DNA of 64,000 nucleotides from Panax quinquefolius (GCA_020205615.1 CM035167.1:27355130-27419129); one strand, 5' to 3'; positions 33,680 to 45,228 are shown, counted from the stretch's first letter. Notes: generated by a model from the sequence alone, not told the origin. A program made the numbers and translations.

Positions 33680-33688
33680 TTTATAACA
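33407..33688 (-). repeat. Copia 3' LTR
   Basis: On the minus strand it begins TGTTATAA at 33688 and ends TTATAATA at 33407, an eroded version of the inverted terminal TGTTATAA/TTATAACA. Length is 282 bp. It contains a TA microsatellite near its start, three TTTTGAAACTC-type repeats and a TATA box at 33503-33511. Confidence 0.75.
33503..33511 (-). promoter_or_regulatory. Copia LTR TATA box
   Basis: TATAAATAG on the minus strand, within ACC-TATAAATAG-ATGTATTG. Confidence 0.6.
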
Positions 33689-33699
33689 CTCCCCCTTGG
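33689..33699 (-). other. Copia polypurine tract
   Basis: CCAAGGGGGAG on the minus strand, ending at the LTR start. This fits plus-strand priming of the copia element. Confidence 0.75.
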
Positions 33700-33730
33700 A
33701 TGTTTATTGCATAGCCATACACATTGAAAG

Positions 33731-33885
33731 TTGCCTCATTAAAAACCTAACCAGAAAAACCCCAATGGAAAAAAACTTTGGTTAAGGAAAAAAGAGTGCA
33801 ACGCGTATAATATTCTTGTATAACTTCTAATGCCTTAAGATTGCCTCATTAAAACCTTGCAAAGGAAAACCCAGTGGGAAAAAAA
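33731..33885 (-). repeat. Direct repeat in copia 3' untranslated region
   Basis: TTGCCTCATTAAAA...AAAACCC starts at 33731 and again at 33841, about 110 bp apart. The second copy is interrupted at 33885 by the solo LTR and continues at 36583 with AACCTTAGCGAAGGAAAAAG, parallel to the first copy. Confidence 0.7.
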
Positions 33886-35217
33886 TGTAAGACCCCAACT
33901 TTTTATAAATGAAATTTAATTTCCTCTATTTATTATTTTGAAATAGTAAGGGTTGAATTGATTAATGTGGTTAGTTATGGGTAAAATGCGCAAATATTTT
34001 AAAATAAGCAAGTGGTTATAAAATATTCATTGTTGTTTGGGAATATTCATTTGGTCGTGGAATATTCTTTCTTTGTCGGGGAATATTCGTACCACTGAGT
34101 ATGCCAGTCTTTTAATGGGCCCCATGAAAGCGATTGGATGAAGAAAATGACAAGTATAAGTTGTTTATAAATAGCACAGTAGTTGTTACTGTTAATAATT
34201 GTTGGAATACTAAATTGGTTAAAATCTGATGAATCTGGCGTTGTTGCATAGTAGCGTAGCGGTATTACACCAATTATTTATTCTTACGTAAGAAAGCACT
34301 ACTCAATAATTGTTACAGAAGTTACTGTTCAGTATTTTATTTTATTGATTCAATAATTGTTGCGTTGATATTTTATATTACTGTTGTTTCAATCATTGTC
34401 ACTACACAGTATTTTCCATTATCGAAGTAATAATTCATATAATCTGAATAATATTATTAGAAAACATTATTGGCAATGTCTAGAAAGTTCTGTCTAAGGA
34501 GAGGTTTGGTCACCTAATTGCGCGCTAGTAAGGAGAAATCCTTATTGGAAAGCCCCTTTTTCCAGGAACCGCACTGGTTGTCGAGATTGTGATTACGTAA
34601 TATTATTTGTGAATAATTAATTATTGATTTATATGATGAGAAAAATATTCATTTTATGTGGATATAGATGGAGAAAATTTTTAAAGTGACAATTGTTGAA
34701 AATTGATATTTTATCTTTTCTGATAAAATAATATTTTATTATATTATTATAATATAATAATGATGATATTTTTACAATGAATGTGGGATATATGAGTATA
34801 TAAGGAGGAAGAGTATTTTTGTTTCAAAAGTTGTTTAAAACATGTTAAACATGCCTGTGGGCCCATTTCTTGACTGAAATTTGATTATAGCCTGTAAAAT
34901 CGTCCGTTTATGGATTTGGTCAATTTACATTTGGAATTTGGAAAACTTTCTTACGCAAAGTTGTAGAGAATTGAATTTCCTATAAAAACTCGCAAGATTC
35001 GAATTTTCTGATAAAAGGGCTATTTATTATGAATTGTTGAAGTTCTGAAATAATTGATTTTTGAAAGTTTTAATTATTTTCAATAACAAAAACGTTTTTT
35101 TGATTTAGTTGACTATTGGTGGCTGATGTTTGGATCTGATTTGGTGTGCGTAAGAATTTTTATATAATATATTAATATTATATTAAATTTTCTGCTTTAG
35201 TGTTCTAAGCATTTTCC

Positions 35218-35226
35218 TATAAATAG
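35218..35226 (+). promoter_or_regulatory. TATA box of plus-strand solo LTR
   Basis: TATAAATAG after ATTTTCC; downstream is a CT-rich leader (TTTCTCTCTCTTTC). Confidence 0.65.
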
Positions 35227-35503
35227 GGTGCTTAAGTTAGAATTAAAAATCACACCAAAAACTAAAGTTTTCTCTCTCTTTCTCTCTCCATATATTGAGC
35301 GTATTTTTGTGAGTATTTTAGTACTTTGAGTATTGCTATACGGTGCAAGTTCTTTCAGCACTATATCCAGTCAGAAGTACTATCCTTTTGAGGTAAGAGA
35401 TATTATTTTTTTTAAAAAAATGATATTATTTCTTCAATATCATTATGCCGAAATATTGGTGGAAATTTTTATCAAATTTGGAACTTTTCATGTCGGGGTT
35501 ACT

Positions 35504-35655
35504 ATTCATGGGTTACTATTTACGAGTTACTATTCACGAGTTACTATTCATGAGTACTATTCACGAAGCATGATGATGTTTTTTGTGAAATTTCTATCTT
35601 TTAGTGTCGGAGTTACTATTCACGTATACGGCATTATTCACGAATACAACACTAT
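35504..35655 (+). repeat. Short tandem repeats GTTACTATTCACGA in solo LTR
   Basis: A block of about five 14-bp units (35504-35575) and a second block with TATTCACGAATAC-type units near 35620-35655. Confidence 0.8.
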
Positions 35656-35898
35656 TCACAAAAAAATTAATTTTTCTCTTCTGTGTCCAAGATTGTCTGT
35701 TATAATTCATATCTTTGATTGGATCTATGTTTTGGTCTTCATTCTCGAATTTTACTCCACTCTGGTTATTTATGAAGTATTTTTGAACTTGGATTGTTTA
35801 AAGTACGAATACTTAAAAATTGTTCTTTTGTTTCACTGGATTCGTTTTCTGTAAAATATTTTTCATCATCCTCAGTCCTAATGATGATATAACTAAAT

Positions 35899-36025
35899 AT
35901 CTTTGGCCTGTAGTGCAAAGATGAATGATATCTGATGAATATCTTTGGCCCGTAGTGCAAAGATGAACAGGTGTTTAGATGAACATGACCAACTGATGAA
36001 TATCTTTGGCCCGTAGTGCAAAGAT
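35899..36025 (+). repeat. Three hairpin repeats ATCTTTG...CAAAGAT in solo LTR
   Basis: Copies at 35899-35922, 35941-35964 and 36002-36025; each has ATCTTTGGCCNGTAGTG followed by CAAAGAT. Confidence 0.8.
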
Positions 36026-36681
36026 GAATATTTGATTCCAGATATATATTGATTGATGTTACAGGGATAAAATATTGACGATGAACTTTTAAATTCATAT
36101 ATAGAAGATAATAGATTTTATTCTCTACTTAACTCTTCTAATGAATTATTATTTCCGCTGTGAATATTGATTTAAAACATGTTGTCTATTGTATTCTATT
36201 AGATTTTTCCCTGTTGAAGACTAACGATAATTTGTTCTATATTATCTTGGTTATAATATTCTTTACTGGGCTAGTTGAGCTCACCCTTTTCCTTTTTGTT
36301 CCATTTTTCTTCTCAGGAGGCGAGAATGTAGCGAGTACTAGTCGGGGTATGGAATGAAGGTTTTAGAAAGTCGTTTTAGTAGTTCTCACCATTTTTGTAA
36401 AATAATGTATCAATAATTGTACTGAGGACTTATTTGAGTGTGGATATTGTCTAGATGACAATATTTGTATTTAAACTCACAGTTTTTATGTTGTATTAAT
36501 AAAGTTGTAGTTGTTTCTGTACCATGTATTTTGACGACTCAGAATGGGTGTTGTATACCTATTTTGGGGGTGTCACAAAAAACCTTAGCGAAGGAAAAAG
36601 AGTATAATCAGCACATATCCTTTTTACTCCCCCTCATGAGTATGTAGAATTTTCATTGTTCATGATAAAAATATCCTTAAG

Positions 36682-37513
36682 TCAACGCATGCCAATATTG
36701 TGCACCATCTTCTTAAAAGTCGCAGTTGATAATGGCTTAATGAACATATCGGCCAAATTATCACATGATCGTATCTGCATGACATCATTTTCACCATTCT
36801 TCTGGAGCTCATGTGTATAAAGGAATTTTGATGCAATATGTTTAGTTATATCACTCTTGATATAATCTCTCATAATTTAAGTGATACAAGCGATAGTATC
36901 TTCATATAATACCGTTGGACTATTTATAATTGATGATAATCTTAGTTATCACGAATATGTTGAATTACCAATCTTAACCAAACACATTCATGACTCGCAT
37001 CATGAATTGTGATAATCTCTGCATGATTTGAGGAAGTAGAAGAAATTGTTTGCTTAACAGATCTCTATAAAATAGCAGTATTTCCATAAATGATCTTTGT
37101 GTGGAATCATCATATCCAACTAACTGTGGTATTAATCTATTTGGATAAAATAATCCAAAATCAATAGTCCCAAGAAGATATCAAAAAATAAGTTTATTTC
37201 AATTCCAATGTCTCTGAGTTGGTGCATAACTATATCTTACTAGTAAGTTAACTGCACATGCTACGTCAGGTCGTGTGAAATTTGCAAGATACATCAAAGC
37301 ACCGATAACATTAAGATATAGTACTTCAGGACCAAAACACCAATTTCACGATGATATGGTACTTCAGGACTAAAAGTTTCTTCATCATTTTCTTGTGGTC
37401 AAAATGGATCTTTCTTGATATCAAGTGACCAATCTATCATTGAAGTACTCAAAGGATTAACATTATCCATGTAAAGTTGCTTTAGGACTTTTTCTGTGTA
37501 TGTTGATTGATGA
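36682..37513 (-). pseudogene. Copia RT C-terminal part and RNase H, remnant
   Basis: The last open stretch (36873-36682) encodes ITKHIASKFLYTHELQ, then MQIRSCDNLADMFIKPLSTATFKKMVHNIGMR and a stop. This is the end of RNase H in copia polyproteins (NLADxFTKxLP...F). Further upstream on the minus strand, frameshifted sequence includes IGALMYLANFTRPD and APTQRHWN, also copia landmarks. Catalytic RT motifs are not present because the element is cut at 37518. Several frameshifts make it inactive. Confidence 0.85.
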
Positions 37514-37518
37514 ACAAG

Positions 37519-40304
37519 TGTGACACCCCCAAATTCGGGTACTTCAATTCCACGGGATTTGGTGTTCACTGTACAAATATCATCTATCTATCTACCCATA
37601 AAAATGAAAGCCATGCAATAGATAGAATAAAAATCTTCCCCTTAAGGGTTACAACATCTGAATAATTAATAATACAATCCCAGGTTAAACTAACCTTAAA
37701 CATCTGTGCGGAATCATAAACAAATAAGTCTTTAACAACATCATTAAATCAAGTCTTAAACAAAATACATCATCATATAAACAACAAGTCTTCATCACTT
37801 GCTAACTTTGCCCTTGCCTTTACTAGTGGAAGGTTCATCAGTTCTTTCGTTCTTAACTGCAATGTTATTATTAAGCAAGAGTGAGCACTATTGCCCACAA
37901 GTATAACAATATAACAATGAATAATAACATGCGAGAGAAATAATATCTTTTGAAATAAAAGCTCAACTTTTGAATCAAGAATGAATAACAAGAATCAAAA
38001 GATTTCTGAGGGTCATAAGACCTTGAACTATGTCCTAGGTTATCAAGGGTTATACTTGAAACCTTTAATAGTCATAAGACTATGGACCTTTCTACTCGTA
38101 CTTAGGGGGATCAACCCTTAGTACCATACTGTGCACAATATCTTAACGTTAACGCATAAGTAAATCCCTTTGCAGGGTTGTTCATCTCAGTTTGACATTC
38201 GAGTCCGCACCAAAGGAAGTTTGGTTTGGATAATTCATCAAGGGTTCTAAAATTTAGAACGCTCATCAACTATGGACTAGTCGAATCAATAAGGGTTCGC
38301 TAGTCTAATAAGGTTCAATAATAATAATATTCAAATTGAATAATAATCTCGAAGAAGTATCTGATAGGACAATTATTGTATAAGCTGAATCATGCTTTGA
38401 AAAGATAATCAATCTTTAATATAACATTTGAACATGAATAATAGTAATGATAATTTACTCGAGGTAATTAATAAACTTGAACAATAATGACAAGTAGGGT
38501 TAGAAAACTTGCCTCGTGCGTAGATTACACTTTAACTAAGCACGTTCTTTGAATTTAATTCTACATACCATTCACATTCACAATACCAGTTAATTATAAC
38601 TTAACTAATCATCATAAACTCATTCTCTTTATCTACTTTGATTATTGACTATACTTAGTCAAATTACCACTTTATCACATAATTTGTACTTCATGAATAT
38701 CAAGCTAATTATGTATTCAATAATTCAATCCACATGCAATTATGTTATTTACATGTTAAACAACTATTTTAACGTCTCATTATACTTCTAACATGTTTAC
38801 ATGTTCATTAAATTAAGTTAACAATACATTGCTAGACTTAACACTTTAAAAATTACATTTCTGGACCATTCTGCAGAGTGGCGTTGCGGCACCACTTTTT
38901 TTACTTGTCTTGTGTCTTGTATTTGCTATTTGGACATCTGGACATCTATGCTGTACTGCAGCAGTCTTACTTGTTGTGAGCCTTAAGCGTTGGACTAGTG
39001 CCATGATGGTGAGTTGAAACGTTTCGCGATTCGCAAAAAATTGCGAGAACATTTCAAAAACTCCAATTAAATTACTACTACATGAAATTAATCATACCCA
39101 CATGTTATAATTCATGCATAAACATAACCCAACATTTATAGAATGGGTTTAACCCATTAAAACACATAATCACAGAGTTAAAAATCTATAATTTCACTGA
39201 CTTTGATGTTCTTGAAGGTTTTGAAAATAAAACATGATAATTGATACTACGGATTCATTAAAACACCGAATCCATTCGTTTAAAGTTTGGTCTCTTCGTA
39301 TCAACATGTATAATAATATACGAGTGTAAAATTTAGGGATAATATATGATCAATGCATTAAATACCACTTATAGGGCCATAAGTAAAACCCATACTCTGT
39401 AATTTTGAAATAACAAGTCATCGTATAACGACATGTTTTATGATACTGATGATATGGTCTACATAGTAAACATGTTATACTACTCGAATTATTACACATA
39501 TTCTTATAAAAATCATCATTTCCCAATTCACAGAGACTTACAGAATATATGAAAGCCATTTTTATAAAAACTAAATGACGTAACTTTAAAATTTGGGAAG
39601 AAGGGATTACCCTTGAATACACTGCTTAGATTACACAGGGTGGCAAAAATTCTTAATTACTCACACTTTTTCTCCTTTAATCACAGTATCACAGTCTCTC
39701 TCAAAGTTCTCAAACTCTCTCTGTGATTTCTCTGGCTCTCAATTAACTAAAATGAAAAATATGTAAGTTAAACTCAACTGAGCCTTTATGCGCAGAGTTG
39801 AGGTCAGTTATTCCATTCGTGGTTTAACTTCCCCTAACTCCTCCTAAGGCCTCATTTGGCTAACAAACTAAGTTCAAAGCTCTTTATTTTAATAAAACTT
39901 TTTATCATATAGTTACAATAATGTCACACTCCTTATATAAATTAAATCAATATCTTATTTAATTTGTTTTAAATAAAATATAATAAATTCTCATAGATTC
40001 ACATAGTCACATAATTAAATTTCTCATAAATAAATAATGTCAAATTATTAACTCTTTAATAATTAAATTAATTAAAATAACATCATGCTGAATTAAATAT
40101 TTCATTTAATTCAATAAGCTCACATAAATACATATTTGAATAATAATTATTCTCTACATTAATTTAATAAATATAACACATATAATTAAATTAATCTACC
40201 ACAATTGCATCAATTAATTATTTAATTCAATAATTAAATTATCAAAAAATATTTATTTAATTCAATAAATATTAAAATAAATTTACAAAATCTCGTTCGT
40301 CACA
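37519..40304 (-). repeat. 3' LTR of Tekay-like element 1
   Basis: On the minus strand it starts TGTGACGAACGAG at 40304 and ends GGGGGTGTCACA at 37519 (2786 bp). It aligns with 46209-48905 over nearly its full length. The TATA-box region has changed here (GCGCATAAAGG instead of TATATAAAGG). Confidence 0.9.
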
Positions 40305-40402
40305 TCTTTCCCTCCTTAAAAGGATTCTGTCCCCAGAATCACGACTCAATAAATTCGACCCGTTACATTCTCCCCCCTTACTAAGATTCTGTCCCCAAAA
40401 TC
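40305..40402 (-). other. Duplicated hairpin and polypurine module of Tekay-like element 1
   Basis: On the minus strand, GATTTTGGGGACAGAATC (40402-40385) is followed by TAAGGGGGGAGAATGTAAC. Then GATTCTGGGGACAGAATC (40340-40323) is followed by TTTTAAGGAGGGAAAGA and the LTR start. The second purine run is the one adjacent to the LTR. The first copy mimics the purine-run/LTR-start junction. Confidence 0.75.
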
Positions 40403-40427
40403 GCTTACACATAATTAAGTAAATAAA

Positions 40428-41243
40428 TGAGGCTAATTCTTTATCATATTCTCTTCGAGTTCCCACGCAGCTTCTTCAGCGTTGTGGTTCCTCCAAATTA
40501 CCTTAATGAAGGTATAACTTTATTTACGAGAACTTGTTCTTTTGATTACGACAATTTGGACGAGAATTTCTTCGTAAGATAAATCTTTCTCAAAATGCAG
40601 GGGTTCGTATTCAATTACATGCTTGTAATTGGCTTTGTATAGTCGTAATACAGAAACATGGAAGACGTTGTGGACATTCTCGAGTGCTGGAGGTAAGGCT
40701 ACCTCGTACGCAACTTCTCCGATTCTTCTCAGTACTTCAAATGGTCTAATGAATCTTGGGCTCAATTTCCCTTTCTTTTCAAACCTGATCTTTCCCTTCC
40801 AGGGAGAGACCTTCAAGAAAACATAACTACCTGATTCAAATTTGATATTTTTATGATGTGGATCAGCGTATTTCTTCTATCGATCTTGAGCTGCTACCAG
40901 TCATGCTCGGATCACTTTGACTATTTCTGCTGTCTGCTGTACAATTTTGGCCCTAGCAATTGTCTTTCGCCAACTTCATCCCAATAAAGTGGAGTTCTGC
41001 ATTTTCTGCTGTATAACGCTTCATAAGGTGGCATGCCTATACTAGTGTGGTAACTGTTGTTGTAGCCAAACTCTACTAACGGTAGGTGATCATCCCAATT
41101 TCCTAATTTCCTTTAAAGTCCATCACACAGGCTCTTAGCATATCCTCTAATGTTTGAATCGTTCTCTCGCTCTGCCCGTCTGTTTGAGGGTGGTAAGCTG
41201 TACTCATTCGCAATTACGTACCCATGCATTCCTGTAGACGTTT
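40428..41243 (-). pseudogene. Integrase C-terminal part and chromodomain, Tekay-like element 1
   Basis: The open part 40816-40520 has FEKKGKLSPRFIRPFEVLRR, YEVALPPALENVHNVFHVS and LRLYK, the GPF/Y-type region (here RPF). A frameshift near 40505 then leads to KVIWRNHNAEEAAWELEENM and a stop at about 40428, the C-terminal part of a chromodomain. Such domains may steer integration to heterochromatin. Upstream (41243-40900) integrase sequence such as [12 protein letters not shown] can be read in shifted frames. Confidence 0.8.
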
Positions 41244-43298
41244 CTAGAAGTTCGATGTAAAACGCGGATCTCTATCAAAAATAATTGACACCGGTACTCC
41301 GTGTCTCGAAATAATTTCTTTTACGTACAGCCTTACCAACTGATCCAAGTTGAATCTGATTTTGATCGGAAGGAAGTGTACAGATTTTGTCAGTCGGTCA
41401 ATGATAACCCATACTGCGCGTAGCCTTTCTGAGTTGTCGGAAGGCCAACCACGAAGTCCATTGTAATATGTTCCCATTTCCATTTTGGGATCTCTAGCGG
41501 TTGTAGCAATCCACTCGGTCTCTGATGTTCTGCTTTCACTTTCTGACAGGTAAGACACTTGGCAACACATTCTGCAACATCACGTTTCAAATTCGGCCAC
41601 CAGAAATGTTGTCTAAGATCTTGGTACATCTTGGTACTACCAGGGTGAATCGAATATCGTGAACTATGAGCCTCGCTCAAAATATCTTCCTTAATCTCTT
41701 GTACTGGCGGTACCCAAATTCTACTCTTAAATCTCAGTATTCCTTCCTTATCCATCTTAAATCTCAGTTCAGTTCCTTCAGATATCTTCTTTGTCACCTT
41801 TTTACATTCTTCGTCCTGAAGCTGAGCCTCCTTTACTTTATCTAGTAGAGTTGTACCAGATTGCATCTGAAATATTTTCTCATCAATTTCCATAGGATAC
41901 TTCACGTCCAACTCTGGTTTCTCCATTTTTGTAATTAGCTCCTCCTGAGCAGTCAACATCATCAATTTCTCACGACCCTTTCTACTTAAGGCGTCGGCAA
42001 CCACATTTGCCTTACCTAGATGGTATAAAATTTCACAATCGTAGTCCTTAATTAATTCCAACCATCTTCTTTGACGCATATTCAAATCCTTCTGCGTGAA
42101 AATATATTTCAGACTCTTGTGGTCCGTATTTATTTCACACTTCTTCCCGTAGAGATAGTGCCTCCAAATTTTCAAAGCAAAAATAACTGCAGCTAACTCC
42201 AAGTCATGGGTTGGGTATCCCTTCTCGTAATCCTTTAACTGTCGTGATGCATACACAATGACTTTGCCATTTTGCATAAGCACACAGCCAAGTCCTTTAT
42301 GCGACGCATCGCTAAAAACAACAAATTTTCCTGTATCATCCAAAAGGGATAACATAGGTGCCGTACTCAATATCTTCTTCAATTCTTGAAAGCTCTCCTC
42401 ACACTTCTCCGTCCAAACAAATTTCACAGCTTTATGAGTTAAATTCGTTAATGGAGTTGCGATCTTGGAAAAGTCTTGTATGAACCTTCTATAATATCCT
42501 GCTAATCCATGAAAACTCCTTACTTCCGACGGCGTTCTCAGCTGATTCCAGTTAATCATGGCTTCGACTTTAGATGGATCTACCGAAATTTCGTTTTTAT
42601 CGATTACGTGACTAAGAAATTGTACTCGCTCGATCCAGAATTCGCATTTCAAAAATTTAGCGTACAACTTCTCCCTTCTCAATACTTCCAACGTTAACCT
42701 CAAATGTTCTTCGTGTTTTTCTTTGGTTTTGGAATATACCAAAATGTTGTCTATAAATACCACCACGAATTTGTCCAAAAACGGCTTGAACACACCATTC
42801 ATTAGACCCATAAATGCTGCAGGAGCATTCGTTAGACCAAACGACATTACTAAAAATTCGTAGTGACCGTATCGCGTTCTGAACGCTGTCTTTGGTACAT
42901 CCTCTGGCCTCACCTTCAGTTGATGATAACCGCTTCTCAAGTCTATCTTGGAAAAGTATCTCGCTCCCTTCAATTGATCAAACAGGTCGTCGATCCTCGG
43001 TAATGGATATCTATTCTTAATCGTGACCTTATTCGGTTCTCTCGTAGTCGATGTAAAGTCGTATCGATCCATCCTTCTTTTTCACAAACAACAGGCGGCG
43101 CCCCCCGGCGATACGCTTCGGTTGAATGTACTTCTTGTCCAACAATTCTTGTAGTTGTACCATTAATTCCTTCATCTCTACTGGTGCCATTCGGTATGGT
43201 GCCTTCGATATTGGAGCAGTTCCGGGCGCCAAATCGATCACGAAATCTACCTCTCTATCGGTGGAAGTTCGGTAAATAAATGCGGAAATCGTCGACAA
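41244..43298 (-). pseudogene. RT, RNase H and integrase of Tekay-like element 1
   Basis: RT starts in 43298-43029 ([31 protein letters not shown]). It continues after a frameshift in 43072-41390: [31 protein letters not shown], then [11 protein letters not shown] where the second catalytic Asp is changed to Asn. RNase H has [25 protein letters not shown] and ADALSR. Integrase begins with [17 protein letters not shown] and CLTCQKVK, then breaks at about 41390-41410 and continues in 41570-41244 with [15 protein letters not shown] and [11 protein letters not shown]. The enzyme would be inactive. Confidence 0.92.
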
Positions 43299-43442
43299 AA
43301 TCCCTCACAATCGGTATCTCTTCTACCTTTGGATTCTCTTTTCATTGTCGACTATGTAAGCTAAGTATCCTATACTGACCTTATCTTAACAACTTTTCGG
43401 CTGCATCATCGTCGAGACAACTCGCGACATGCAGGCGACTTG

Positions 43443-44065
43443 CTACCATAAAACACAAACTTTGGCTTGAGTCATAAGGTTAATCGCTTCTTTTGGACAA
43501 TTAATTACTGACCCGTAATTGAATAACCAATCCATTCCCAAAATAACGTCAAATTCCCCAAGTCGAATAGGAATAAGATCTACGTTCATGATATTACCCT
43601 TAATATCCACTCTACAGTTCTTATGTACGTACTTAACAGGGATTATCTCTCTATTCACAATTTCTATGTTCATGTGGTAATCCAATTCATTCTTAGGCAA
43701 ATCTAAATTCTTGGCAAAATCATCGGATATAAAGGAACAAGTAGCACCCGAATCAAATAATACGTAAGCATTAACTTTATTGATCGGAATGATACTTGAC
43801 ACCACATCACGGGATTGAGCTGCATCTTGCACCGTCATGTTGAAAGTCCGGGCAGTCGGTTGGTTTGTTGCGGTTGGTCCGGTGATGGTTAAGACATTTC
43901 CCTTTATTTTTTCCGGTTTCCTCGATCTTGACCCTCCCGATCCCTTCTTGGGACGATCTCTTGCCAGATGGTCCTTGAACCACAAGTAAAACAAGCACCC
44001 TTCTTTGGGTTTGGGCGGTTTGGTGCTATGTGGCCTTCCTGACCACAATTGTAGCACACTCTTTT
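43443..44065 (-). pseudogene. Protease region of Tekay-like element 1
   Basis: An open frame (44111-43443) starts with part of the zinc-knuckle region in a shifted frame, then TARTFNMTVQDAAQS, AYVLFDSGATCSFIS with the DSG active site, and EFDVILGMDWLFNYG. This is the retroviral-type aspartic protease that cuts the polyprotein. The frame is open across the core and ends at 43443 with VCVLW and a stop. Confidence 0.88.
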
Positions 44066-44939
44066 TCATTTCATACAAACTCCCAGATGGGCTTTCCCGC
44101 AAGTCGGGCATGCTTCGATTCTTTTCTTCTGATTACCTTGTTGATTTCCCGATGATGAGCTGTCGTTCCACCTTTTCTTCTGATTGAAATTTCCACCTCC
44201 TGTGCCACTTCCACTGGCCTTGTTATTAATTTCACCTTCACTCTTCTTCTTCTTCTGATCTTGATTGTACTTGGTCACCGCATCGCTTCCACCTTCAAAT
44301 GAGGATGGCCTTTTCCAATACTCCGGCAAATGTGTTTATCTGAAACATTGATACTTTACTGTACACCCAAGGCTTTAGTCCTTGTTCGAATCTTCTGGCC
44401 TTTCTCTCATCAGTGTGTACTTGGTACGGGGCGAACCTTGCCAACTCGTTGAATTTAGCCACGTAGTAAGGTACACTCATGTTTCCTTGCTTCAGTTCCA
44501 GAAATTGAACCTCCATCTGATTCTGCGAACTAGTTGGGAAATACATTTCGAAAAACATCTCTTTAAATCTTTTCCACGTAATTACACCTTCACCTCCTCA
44601 CACTTTGTTTGCTTGCCACCAGTAGCTAGCCTCAGACTTCAGCATAAACATTGCAAAAGCGCTCTTTTGATCTTCTCTAACCCTAGCAACGTCGAAAACC
44701 TTCTCCATTTCCATCACCCAAGTTTGAGCCTCGATTGGGTTCATGGAACCTTTGAACTCTGGCGGTCCCGCCGCCTTGAAGTCTTTAAACGTTGTGTTTG
44801 GTGGAGCTTGCGGTTGATTATTCATGGCTCTAGTCAGTAAGTTAACCAACTGCTGCACTGGATTAGCGTTGGCATTATTGTTATTATTGGTTAACTCTTC
44901 CTAAGTCGGTTGACGCTGTTGTCTTCTCCTTGGCAGCAT
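44066..44939 (-). pseudogene. gag of Tekay-like element 1
   Basis: The probable ATG is at 44939 (MLPRRRQQRQPT), with a TAG at codon 13. The capsid follows in 44858-44598 (FKAAGPPEFKGSMNPIEAQTW and AEASYWW-like EASYWWQANK). After a frame change it continues in 44558-44295 (MEVQFLELKQGNMSVPYYVAKF, ELARFAPY, RFEQGLKPW) and 44329-44066 with a lysine-rich linker and zinc-binding CPTCGKAHLGVC. A stop follows, and then KRVCYNCGQEGHI, a second zinc knuckle, in the same frame. Three or more lesions. Confidence 0.88.
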
Positions 44940-45228
44940 ATTTGTGTTAAATAAACTCTTATTAGAACTTTATTTATTTCTTCTAAATAGTTAAGGCATT
45001 ACTCAACAATTTAACATATCACTTAACACATCATCTCAAACAACTTGATATATTTGCATACAAATCAAAGTTTTAACATTAAACGATAGCATAACTGCTA
45101 TTTACATCAACTATCCTGGAATAAAGAATCCACAGGATTTAAAACATTCAAATATTCTTTTGTTCATTTACACGTCAGAATTTACATCTAAAACTAATTA
45201 AGTTCTTCACATAATTAAATAAATCATA

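Larger units (their letters stand above)
33886..36577 (+). repeat. Solo LTR of chromodomain gypsy family, plus strand
   Basis: It begins TGTAAGACCCC and ends GGGGGTGTCACA. AAAAA flanks it on both sides (33881-33885 and 36578-36582), a fitting 5-bp target duplication, and no internal sequence is attached. It contains three GAATATTC boxes (34041, 34060, 34081), a TATA box (35218-35226), the 14-bp repeat array and three hairpin repeats. Confidence 0.92.
33407..37518 (-). mobile_element. Ty1/copia element, 3' remnant, minus strand
   Basis: From right to left: RT/RNase H remnant (37513 to 36682), 3' untranslated region interrupted by a solo LTR (33886-36577), polypurine tract (33689-33699) and 3' LTR (33688 to 33407). 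The 5' part is missing because Tekay-like element 1 begins at 37519. Confidence 0.8.

Noticed and set aside
37773..37991. 72-codon frame repeated identically at 46463-46681
   Set aside because: The identity reflects the two LTRs of Tekay-like element 1, not a conserved gene; the position is within U5/R-like LTR sequence.
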